Shown here in pieces: positions 53,980-60,703 of a stretch of DNA of 60,703 nucleotides (its first letter is position 1; each line of letters starts with the position of its first letter). The translations under genes were made by a program, and so were the position numbers. The notes under the pieces are model-generated. The model did no database searches. It was not told the origin of the DNA and worked only from the letters and a program-made list of their open reading frames with translations. Origin of the DNA: Alphaproteobacteria bacterium (GTDB lineage Bacteria; Pseudomonadota; Alphaproteobacteria; SHVW01); assembly GCA_016869645.1 (NCBI GenBank), contig VGDO01000010.1:1-60703 (forward strand), in the 5' to 3' direction.

Positions 53980-54537
53980 GTGGAGCGCTGGGTTCGCACA
54001 GTTGAAAGCGCGGTCGGCTGGCTCAGCCGCATCGCCAACGGCATTGCGGCGCTCGCCTGCCTGCTGACGCTGGCGCTGGTCTGCTACGCCGTGGCCATGC
54101 GCTATTTCGTCGGCCGGCCGCTGACCTGGGGTGACGAGGTCGCGGGCTACCTCGTGGTCGTCACGGTGATGCTCGGTGTCGCCGAGGCACAGCGGCGCGG
54201 CGAGAACATCGGCGTCGACGTGGTCGACGAGCGCTCGCGCTTCGGTCTCGTTCGCCTGGTCGGCGCCCTCAGCGCACTCGCGGTCGGTGTCTGCGCCTGG
54301 CTCTTCCTGTGGGAAGGGCTGCAGATGGTCGCCTTCAGCCGGATGATCGGCATCATGTCGAACGTGCTGCCGGGCTTGCCGATGTGGACGGTGCAGATCG
54401 CCGTGCCGCTCGGCGGCGTGCTGCTGCTGCTGGTGGCCGCCGTCCAGCTTGCCTGCTGGCTCGCCGGTCTCTGGCCGCGCGGGCTCGATACGGCGAAGCC
54501 CGGCGATCCTGGCCATCCCCTGCGCGGCCACGAATGA
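53980..54537 (+). CDS. TRAP transporter small permease (DctQ family)
   Basis: A 185-residue membrane protein with four helices and the family segment AMRYFVGRPLTWGDEVAGYL, followed by RRGENIGVDVV. It is needed with the large subunit for Na-dependent uptake. The GTG start at 53980 lacks a clear ribosome-binding site. The stop overlaps the start of the large permease (ATGA). Confidence 0.9.
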   Translation: MERWVRTVESAVGWLSRIANGIAALACLLTLALVCYAVAMRYFVGRPLTWGDEVAGYLVVVTVMLGVAEAQRRGENIGVDVVDERSRFGLVRLVGALSALAVGVCAWLFLWEGLQMVAFSRMIGIMSNVLPGLPMWTVQIAVPLGGVLLLLVAAVQLACWLAGLWPRGLDTAKPGDPGHPLRGHE

Positions 54538-55838
54538 CGTTCATCGTCCTGCTCGTCGTGCTGACGGCGCTGCTCTACACGGGCGTGCCGATGTTCGCCG
54601 TCATGTTCCTGTTCTCGGCGGGCGTGCTGATCCTGCACGAGGGCAGCGTCGGCACCCTGGGCGAGTTCGTCTTCTCGCATCTCAACGTCTATTTGCTCGT
54701 CGCCATACCGCTCTTCATGCTGATGGCGCACTTCATGGTGCGCGGCAAGGTGGTCGACGACCTCTACGAGACCGCGCACACGCTGGTGCGCCACCTGCCG
54801 GGCGGACTCGGCGTGGCGACCGTGTTCGCCTGCGCGGTGTTTTCCGCGATCTCCGGCTCGTCGGTGGCGACCGCGCTGACCATCGGCGCCGTCGCCATCC
54901 CGCAGATGCTCAAGTACAACTACGACCCGCGCGGCGTCTACGGCGTGGTGGCGGGCGGCGGCACGCTGGGCATTCTGATACCGCCGTCGGCGCCAATGGT
55001 GCTGTACGGCGTCGCCTCGGACACCTCGATCGGCGCCCTATTCATGGCGGGGGTGCTGCCGGGGCTGATGATCGCGGGTATCTTCGCCGGCTGGTGCATG
55101 CTGACCGAGCGCCGCCGCGAGCTCCGGCTCGGCGCCGTCTACACGCGCCCGCCGCGCGCCAGCCTCGGCGAATGCCTCGCGTCGCTGCGCAAGTCGTTCT
55201 GGGCATTGACGGCGCCGCCCTTCGTGCTGGGCGGCATGTATTTCGGCATCTTCACCGCGACCGAGGCGGCCGCGACCGGCGCGCTCTATGCGCTGATCAT
55301 CGCGACCGTGATCTACCGCAAGTTCGGCTGGCGCGATCTGTGGGAGGGCGGCCAGGAGGCGGCGCGCACCACCGCCATGCTCTTCATGATCATCCTCGGC
55401 GCCGGCCTGTTCGGCCACATGCTGACCAAATTGGGCGTGCCCGACGCGCTCGTGAAGCTGGCAGTCAATTACGACGTCTCGCAGACGCAGTTCCTCATTG
55501 CGATGATGGTGCTGATCTTCCTGCTCGGCCTGGTGCTCGAATCCGTGTCGATCATCCTGATCACCACGCCGGTCATCACGCCGGTCATGACGGCGCTCGG
55601 CATCGACAAGGTGTGGTATGGCGTGCTGCTCACCATCAACCTCGAGCTCGCCTTGATCTCGCCGCCGGTCGGCATGAACCTGATCGTCATCAAGGCGATC
55701 GCCAAGGCGTCGATCCACGAGATCAACCTGGCCGCGATCCCCTACATGCTCATGCTGGCGCTCGGCATCGCGCTGATCATCGCGTTCCCGCAGATCGCGC
55801 TCTGGCTGCCCGGCACGATGGACTACAAGCCGGGGTGA
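54534..55838 (+). CDS. TRAP transporter large permease (DctM family)
   Basis: A 434-residue membrane protein with about 12 helices. It has FSAISGSSVATALTIGAVAI, GGTLGILIPPSAPMVLYG and SPPVGMNLIVIKAIA, the two inverted-repeat substrate motifs of DctM. It ends a complete three-gene TRAP transporter and the plus-strand run from 45.2 kb. Confidence 0.95.
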   Translation: MTFIVLLVVLTALLYTGVPMFAVMFLFSAGVLILHEGSVGTLGEFVFSHLNVYLLVAIPLFMLMAHFMVRGKVVDDLYETAHTLVRHLPGGLGVATVFACAVFSAISGSSVATALTIGAVAIPQMLKYNYDPRGVYGVVAGGGTLGILIPPSAPMVLYGVASDTSIGALFMAGVLPGLMIAGIFAGWCMLTERRRELRLGAVYTRPPRASLGECLASLRKSFWALTAPPFVLGGMYFGIFTATEAAATGALYALIIATVIYRKFGWRDLWEGGQEAARTTAMLFMIILGAGLFGHMLTKLGVPDALVKLAVNYDVSQTQFLIAMMVLIFLLGLVLESVSIILITTPVITPVMTALGIDKVWYGVLLTINLELALISPPVGMNLIVIKAIAKASIHEINLAAIPYMLMLALGIALIIAFPQIALWLPGTMDYKPG

Positions 55839-55842
55839 GGCG

Positions 55843-57126
55843 TCAAGCCTCACGCCCCGTGATCAGCCGCACGCCGCGCTTGAAGGTGACATAGGCCCAC
55901 AGCCAGCTCAGCAGCACGACCAGGCGGTTGCGGAAGCCGATCAGGAAATAGATGTGGGCGGCACCCCACAGCAGCCAGGCGACGAAGCCGCTCAGTTTGA
56001 ATCCATTGAAGTCGATGACGGCGGCGCGCCGGCCGATGGTCGCGAGATTGCCGGCATGGCGGTAGCGGAACGGCGCAGGCGCCGTCCGTCCGGCGACGCG
56101 CGCCGCGATGACCCCCGCCACGTATTTGCCTTGCTGCTTGGCGGCGGGCGCGATGCCGGGCACGGGCGCCCGATCCGGACCCGGGACAAGCGCCGTGTCG
56201 CCCACGGCAAAAACGTCGGCGTGCCCCGACACCGACAGGTCCGGCGCCACCTTGACCCGGCCGGCGCGATCGACGTTCGTCCTGAGCCACTTGCCGGCCG
56301 GCGAGGCGGCAACGCCCGCTGCCCAAACGACGGTACGCGCGGCGAGACGCTCGCCGTCGATGACGACACCGTCGGCATCGCAGACGCCGACCGGCTTGCC
56401 GAGCCGGACCTCCACGCCCAGCTTGACGAGGGCACGCCGGGCGATCTCCGACAGGGATTCCGGAAAGGCCGGCAACAAACGCGGCCCCGCTTCGACCAGG
56501 ACCACGCGCGTCCTGCGTGGATCGATGCGGCGGAAATCGGCGGCGAGCGCCATGCGGCCGAGTTCTGTGATTGCGCCGGCGAGCTCGACGCCGGTCGGAC
56601 CGCCGCCGACGATGACGAAGGTGAGGAGCGCCGCCTGGCGCGCCGCGTCGCTTTCCAGCTCGGCGCGTTCGAAGGCGAGCAGGATGCGCGTGCGGATCTC
56701 GGTCGCGTCTTCGATCTTCTTGAGTCCGGGTGCGAAGGCTTCCCACTCGTCGCGACCGAAATAGGCGTGCCGCGCTCCGGTCGCCAGAATCAAATAGTCA
56801 TAGGGCACGTCGCCCGCATCGGACCGGACCAGCTGCCGTTCCGTGTCGATCCCATCGACCTTGCCGAGCATGACGCGAACGTTCTTCTGGCGGCGAACGA
56901 TGGCCCGGATCGGCGCGGCGATCTCGGCTGGCGAGAGCGCCGCCGTCGCCACCTGGTAGAGCAGAGGCTGGAACAGATGGTAGTTGCGCTTGTCGATCAG
57001 AGTGACCTCGACGGGAGCGCGGGCGAGCGCGCGTGCCGCGGTCAGCCCGGCGAATCCGGCGCCGACGATCACCACGCGGGGAGGGCCGGACGCCCTGATC
57101 CTTGTCGCGCCGAGGGGGGCTTGCAT
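55843..57126 (-). CDS. NAD(P)/FAD-dependent oxidoreductase, NDH-2-like
   Basis: A 427-residue flavoprotein of the type II NADH dehydrogenase family, moving electrons from NADH to quinone without proton pumping. FAD site: VVIVGAGFAGLTAARALARA; NADH site: VIVGGGPTGVELAGAITELG; second FAD motif: GHADVFAVGDTAL. The C-terminal hydrophobic stretch (FVAWLLWGAAHIYFLIGFRN) anchors it in the membrane. ATG at 57126 follows weak upstream signals. Convergent to the TRAP operon with 4 bp between stops. Confidence 0.92.
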   Translation of the reverse strand: MQAPLGATRIRASGPPRVVIVGAGFAGLTAARALARAPVEVTLIDKRNYHLFQPLLYQVATAALSPAEIAAPIRAIVRRQKNVRVMLGKVDGIDTERQLVRSDAGDVPYDYLILATGARHAYFGRDEWEAFAPGLKKIEDATEIRTRILLAFERAELESDAARQAALLTFVIVGGGPTGVELAGAITELGRMALAADFRRIDPRRTRVVLVEAGPRLLPAFPESLSEIARRALVKLGVEVRLGKPVGVCDADGVVIDGERLAARTVVWAAGVAASPAGKWLRTNVDRAGRVKVAPDLSVSGHADVFAVGDTALVPGPDRAPVPGIAPAAKQQGKYVAGVIAARVAGRTAPAPFRYRHAGNLATIGRRAAVIDFNGFKLSGFVAWLLWGAAHIYFLIGFRNRLVVLLSWLWAYVTFKRGVRLITGREA

Positions 57127-57220
57127 GACAGGGATGATACCCGGTCCGCGCCACAACGAGTCGCCATGACAGCGCAAACCGGGCACAATGGCTGACCTTT
57201 CGTCCTTCGGTGGCTTCCCG

Positions 57221-57835
57221 ATGCTGCGACGCCTGATATTCGGTCTCTTGATCGTTTTTTCTCTGCAATCCGTGGCCCGGGCGGCCGACGCGATCGGCCC
57301 GGGCGCCGGCAAGTTCATCTCCGACCTGGCACACCAGGCGATCCAGACGCTGCAGACCCCGGGGCTGCCGATCGAGGCGCGCGAGGCCAAGTTCCGCGTC
57401 CTGCTCGAGGAGGGCTTCGCGCTGCCGATGATCGGCCGCTTCGTGCTCGGCCAGGCCTACCGCAAGCTGTCGCCCGAAGAGCAGGCCGAGTATCAGCAGC
57501 TCTTCGCCGAGTTCGTGCTGAAGACCTATTCCTACCGCCTCGGCGGCTACAAGGGCGAGAGCTTCAACGTCGTATCGACCCAGGTGGTCGGCGAGCAGGA
57601 CGTGCTGGTCCGCACGCGTATCGACCGGCCGCAGGGCGCGCCGGTGCAGTGCGACTGGCGGGTGCGCGTGATCGATGGTCGCTACAAGATCGTCGACGTG
57701 CTGGTCGAAGGCATCAGCATGGCCGTCACGCAACGCTCGGATTTCGCCTCGGTGGTACAGAACAACGGCACGAGCGGGTTGCTCGAAGCCTTGCGCGCGC
57801 GCGTCGCGCGTTTCCCGGCCAAAGGCCCGGGCTGA
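57221..57835 (+). CDS. mlaC: MlaC/Ttg2D family phospholipid-binding protein
   Basis: A 204-residue periplasmic protein of the toluene-tolerance/MlaC family, which carries phospholipid between the outer-membrane MlaA complex and the inner-membrane MlaFEDB complex. Signal LRRLIFGLLIVFSLQSVARA precedes ADAIG. Family segments are FVLGQAYRKLSPEEQAEYQ, FAEFVLKTYSYRLGGY and CDWRVRVIDGRYKIVDVLVE. ATG 57188 would add 11 residues and is possible. Start of a three-gene run with Sel1 and MlaA-like proteins. Confidence 0.88.
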   Translation: MLRRLIFGLLIVFSLQSVARAADAIGPGAGKFISDLAHQAIQTLQTPGLPIEAREAKFRVLLEEGFALPMIGRFVLGQAYRKLSPEEQAEYQQLFAEFVLKTYSYRLGGYKGESFNVVSTQVVGEQDVLVRTRIDRPQGAPVQCDWRVRVIDGRYKIVDVLVEGISMAVTQRSDFASVVQNNGTSGLLEALRARVARFPAKGPG

Positions 57836-57854
57836 GACCGCAAGGGGGGCTGCT

Positions 57855-58670
57855 ATGGGATTCAGACGAACGCTCGCCTCTGTCGCCACGACACTCTGCA
57901 TGCTCGCGGTCGCGCCGTCGTCCGCCGCCGATTTTGCGTCGGGCTGGCAGGCCTATCGCGACGGCGACTTCGCGCGCGCGCTTGCCGAATGGCAGCCGCT
58001 CGCCGATGCCGGCGACCGCCGTGCCCAGTACAATCTCGGCGTCATGTACAGCGACGGCCGTGGCGTGCCGCGCGACCGCGCACTTGCGCTCGATTGGTGG
58101 GGCAAGGCAGCGGCGCAGGACATGGCCGAGGCGCAGCACAACATCGCGCTCAGCCACATCGCCGGCGAGGACGCCCCGCAGAACCTGGCCGAGGCGGCGC
58201 GCTGGCTTGATCGAGCAGCCGCGCAAGGCCTGGCGCGCTCGCAATACAGCCTGGGCAAGCTCTATGCCGAAGGATTGGGCGTGAATGTCGATCACGCGCG
58301 CGCGGTTGCGCTGTTCCGGCAGGCGGCTCAACAAGGTGAGGCGCGCGCCCAATACAATCTCGGCAAGATGTACCGCGACGGGCTGGGCGTGCCGAGTGAC
58401 GACATCGAATCCGCCCAATGGTTCCGGCGCGCCGCCGGGCAGGGACACTCGCAGGCGCAGAGTCACCTGGGCTTGCGCTATGCGCAGGGTCGGGGCGTCG
58501 CCAAGGACGAGGTCCAGGCCCTGATGTGGATGTCGCTCGCCGCGCGCCAGGGCAATGCCGCCGCGATCGAGAATCGTCGTGCCCTGTTGCGTCATGCGAG
58601 TCCCGACACCGTGGCGAGCGCGGCCAAGCTCGTCGAGGCATGGCGGCCGGATCCGGGAGCGCAGCAGTGA
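57855..58670 (+). CDS. Sel1-repeat protein, exported
   Basis: A 271-residue protein with a signal (LASVATTLCMLAVAPSSA) and about five Sel1 (SLR) repeats of roughly 36 residues, such as QYNLGVMYSDGRGVPRD, SQYSLGKLYAEGLGVNVD and QYNLGKMYRDGLGVPSDD. SLR arrays act as binding scaffolds. It lies 19 bp after MlaC and its stop overlaps the MlaA-like start (GTGA), so a shared envelope role is likely. Confidence 0.9.
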   Translation: MGFRRTLASVATTLCMLAVAPSSAADFASGWQAYRDGDFARALAEWQPLADAGDRRAQYNLGVMYSDGRGVPRDRALALDWWGKAAAQDMAEAQHNIALSHIAGEDAPQNLAEAARWLDRAAAQGLARSQYSLGKLYAEGLGVNVDHARAVALFRQAAQQGEARAQYNLGKMYRDGLGVPSDDIESAQWFRRAAGQGHSQAQSHLGLRYAQGRGVAKDEVQALMWMSLAARQGNAAAIENRRALLRHASPDTVASAAKLVEAWRPDPGAQQ

Positions 58671-60058
58671 GCCTGCGACGCGCCGTCCTCGGCTTGGGTT
58701 TCGTCGTCATGCTCGTCGCGGCGGCGTCCGCGCACGCGCAGGGACTGGCGCCCGACCTGGAGGTCAGCATCGCCGCGGCTGCGGAAGCCGACCGGGTGGA
58801 CCAGGCGAGACGAATGGCGCTTGCGCGCTCGTTCGGAGATACGGGGGAGCTGCAGCGGCTCGAAGCCGGCACGGCATCCGGACAGTTTTCCGAGCTCACC
58901 GTGACCCTGGTGCAGGCGATTGCGAGCCGGCCTCAGCAGGTCGACGCCATCATCGCTGCGGCACTGCGTGCCGCGCCGCAATCGCGCAGCGCTGTGCTCA
59001 ACGCCGTCGCGATGCACTTTCCGGGTCATCTCGACCGCGCGCGCGGCATTGCCGCCGGCGCGCCGATCCAGACGGCTCCGACCGCAACCGTGATGGCACC
59101 GCCTGCGGCGTCGCCGCTCGTGTTCGCTCCCACCGCTCCGCCAGCCGCAGCGCCTGCGCCCTTGGCATCGCCGCCGGCGACTGTGCCGTCGATGTTGCCG
59201 ACCGACGCGTCGCGGACAGCGTTTCCGCGAACGGCGCCGCCAGCGCCGCCGCGCGAAGTCATGGCCGCGACTCCGCCCCTGCCATCGCCGCCGCCTGTAC
59301 CGCGCTCGGCTACGGAGCCGATGCCGCGCACGGCGCCGCCGCCACCGCCGCGCCGGATCGTGAGGCTACCGGCATCGCCGGCTGCTGCCACGGTCCAGAT
59401 CGACGACAGCGACGAGGCCGACACCCAAGCCGGCGTGGCGTCGGCGCAGTTCGACGATCCCTGGGAGGGCTTCAACCGTAGGATGTTCGCGGTGCACGAC
59501 GGCATCGACCGCGTCGTTCTTCGCCCGCTGGCGGTCGGCTATGGCGCGGTCATGCCGGAACAAGCGCAGGGCTGGATCCGCAATGCCTTCGATAATCTGA
59601 AAGGTCCGGTACGCTTCGCCAACGATCTGCTCCAGGGCGATTTCGAAGCGGCACGCACCACGGCGGAGCGCTTCGTGTTCAATTCGGTCATCGGCGTCGC
59701 CGGTCTGTTCGACCCGGCGACCGATCTCGGCCTCGAGCGCCAGCCCGCGGATTTCGGCCAGACGCTCCATCGCTACGGCGTCAGGAACGGGCCCTACCTG
59801 TTCACTCCGGTGCTGGGCCCGACAACGGTGCGCGATGGCGTCGGCCAGGGCGTCGACAGCTTCTTCAGCCCGCTCACCTACGTGACCGGCACGCTCGAAG
59901 GGCTCGCCATCCGTGCCGGCAATGGCGTGACATTTCGCGAGACGCTGATCGAATCGCTCGACGATCTGCGCGCCAACTCGGTCGACTACTACGCGGCGAT
60001 CCGCAGCATCTGGTACCAGGACCGCGCGCGGGATTTGAGCCGCGACACGTCGAAGTAG
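58667..60058 (+). CDS. mlaA: MlaA (VacJ) family protein with long Pro/Ala-rich N-terminal extension
   Basis: A 463-residue protein. A Sec signal (RAVLGLGFVVMLVAAASAHA) precedes QGLAP with no Cys, so the usual lipobox is missing. Residues 25-130 are helical; about 131-255 are Pro/Ala/Thr-rich (PTAPPAAAPAPLASPPAT). From about 263 the MlaA domain begins: FDDPWEGFNRRMFAVHD, FNSVIGVAGLFDPATDLGL and FGQTLHRYGVRNGPYLFTPV. MlaA normally removes phospholipid from the outer leaflet. GTG start overlaps the Sel1 stop. Confidence 0.88.
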   Translation: MSLRRAVLGLGFVVMLVAAASAHAQGLAPDLEVSIAAAAEADRVDQARRMALARSFGDTGELQRLEAGTASGQFSELTVTLVQAIASRPQQVDAIIAAALRAAPQSRSAVLNAVAMHFPGHLDRARGIAAGAPIQTAPTATVMAPPAASPLVFAPTAPPAAAPAPLASPPATVPSMLPTDASRTAFPRTAPPAPPREVMAATPPLPSPPPVPRSATEPMPRTAPPPPPRRIVRLPASPAAATVQIDDSDEADTQAGVASAQFDDPWEGFNRRMFAVHDGIDRVVLRPLAVGYGAVMPEQAQGWIRNAFDNLKGPVRFANDLLQGDFEAARTTAERFVFNSVIGVAGLFDPATDLGLERQPADFGQTLHRYGVRNGPYLFTPVLGPTTVRDGVGQGVDSFFSPLTYVTGTLEGLAIRAGNGVTFRETLIESLDDLRANSVDYYAAIRSIWYQDRARDLSRDTSK

Positions 60059-60075
60059 CGGTTTTTCCCTCCTCA

Positions 60076-60105
60076 TTCCTCCCCCACGCTGCGCGCAGGG
60101 GAGGA
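60076..60105. repeat. GC-rich hairpin after the mlaA-like gene
   Basis: Arms TTCCTCCCC/GGGGAGGAA surround a centre containing CACGCTGCGCGCA between convergent genes. It probably ends transcription from both sides and resembles the repeats at 35.3 and 53.9 kb. Confidence 0.6.
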
Positions 60106-60131
60106 AGAAGAAGCCATGCGCGACTGCGCTG

Positions 60132-60482
60132 TCAGTCCTTGGCTGCGACGACCATGATCTCGACCAGGTATTGCGGTCCGGCGAGTTTCGCCTCGACGGT
60201 CGCGCGTGCCGGCGTCTTGCCCGGCACGACCCAGGCATCCCACACCGAATTCATGTCGGCGAAGCCGCGAATGTCGGCGAGCCAGATGTTGGCCGATACG
60301 AGCTTCGATTTGTTCGTGCCCGCGGCCTTGAGCAGCTTGTCGATCTGCTTGACGATCTGCCGGGTCTGATCCTTGACGTCGGGTTTCGGATTGGGCGCCA
60401 CGACGCCCGCGAGATAGACCGTGTTGTCGTGGATGACGGCCTGGCTCATGCGCGGGCCGGCCTCGATGCGTAGGACTGCCAT
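60132..60482 (-). CDS. RidA family protein
   Basis: A 116-residue member of the YjgF/RidA family, whose members hydrolyse reactive enamine/imine intermediates. The conserved arginine that binds the substrate carboxylate is in KTPARATVEAKLAG; the strand YLVEIMVVAAKD ends the protein. The ATG at 60482 follows GGAGGG, 6 bp upstream. Not obviously linked to neighbours. Confidence 0.9.
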   Translation of the reverse strand: MAVLRIEAGPRMSQAVIHDNTVYLAGVVAPNPKPDVKDQTRQIVKQIDKLLKAAGTNKSKLVSANIWLADIRGFADMNSVWDAWVVPGKTPARATVEAKLAGPQYLVEIMVVAAKD

Positions 60483-60703
60483 TGGGTTCCCTCCTGTGAC
60501 CAAAAGGGCGCCAGTATGCCCCGGTCCCAATGCAGCACGCGAGAGGGAAACTGTCGGCGTGGTTGCTGGCATTTGGCCAGTCTTGACCATGACACTGCCC
60601 TCCCTCTAGCCTGACCTATTCACGACATCTCCGCAAAAATTTTCACGGTTGCGTCATCGCGCGTGTGTCCGTGGCGCCTTTTTCATCGCGGATTTTTCGG
60701 TTT

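Noticed and set aside
60591..60703. A further gene or RNA at the right edge
   Set aside because: The last 113 bases hold no convincing reading frame or tRNA; they are probably the upstream region of a gene beyond the window.

Overview
The window is GC-rich and densely coded, and reads as a free-living alphaproteobacterial chromosome. The best lineage evidence is the run murA - DUF2948 - hisG - hisD - UPF0262 - low-molecular-weight phosphatase - infA - maf - rng - yacG - tRNA-Phe, a housekeeping order typical of Alphaproteobacteria. The many CoA-dependent enzymes, short-chain dehydrogenases (SDRs) and ABC/TRAP importers suggest a metabolically versatile soil or water organism of a Rhodospirillales/Reyranella/Rhizobiales type. 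The genus is inference. No transposase, integrase, rRNA or CRISPR array was seen, and no gene-free stretch exceeds about 300 bases.

Layout. 1-3.7 kb: the 3' end of an SDR, then a minus-strand operon (PhyH-type dioxygenase, surface-carbohydrate protein, TPR protein) and tRNA-Thr(GGU). 3.8-12.4 kb: the housekeeping cluster, interrupted by an opposite-strand glycosyltransferase, ending in tRNA-Phe with a good promoter. 12.5-21.2 kb: an alkylsulfatase-like metallo-hydrolase, HupE, a VOC protein, a molybdopterin oxidoreductase and a 1255-residue hybrid histidine kinase with five PAS domains. 21.3-27.3 kb: a CmcJ/NvfI-like oxidoreductase, SDR, alpha/beta hydrolase, enoyl-CoA hydratase, class III CoA transferase with a histone-like basic tail, and a PfkB kinase.

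27.3-35.2 kb: an orphan pair of polyamine-type ABC permeases, a frameshifted amidohydrolase, a racemase-like protein lacking both catalytic cysteines, a D-threonine-aldolase-like PLP enzyme, an EamA exporter, a NUDIX hydrolase and a periplasmic sugar dehydrogenase. 35.4-44.1 kb: a complete oligopeptide-type ABC importer with a cytoplasmic type I sulfatase between its ATPase and its binding protein, a divergent GlxA-type regulator and a TauD-type dioxygenase. With the alkylsulfatase-like enzyme at 12.5 kb this suggests use of sulfated or sulfonated organics. 44.2-55.8 kb: an RpiR regulator followed, after a probable operator pair, by a plus-strand run holding a complete polyamine-type ABC importer, three SDRs, a luciferase-like flavin enzyme and a complete TRAP transporter. 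55.8-60.7 kb: an NDH-2-type dehydrogenase, a small lipid-transport operon (MlaC, Sel1 repeats, MlaA fusion) and a RidA protein.

Families of GC-rich inverted repeats lie between genes at 24.0, 35.3, 47.1, 53.9 and 60.1 kb. The strongest oddities are the split amidohydrolase, the cysteine-less racemase, the basic tail on the CoA transferase, the MlaA protein without a lipobox, and the sulfatase embedded in a transporter operon.
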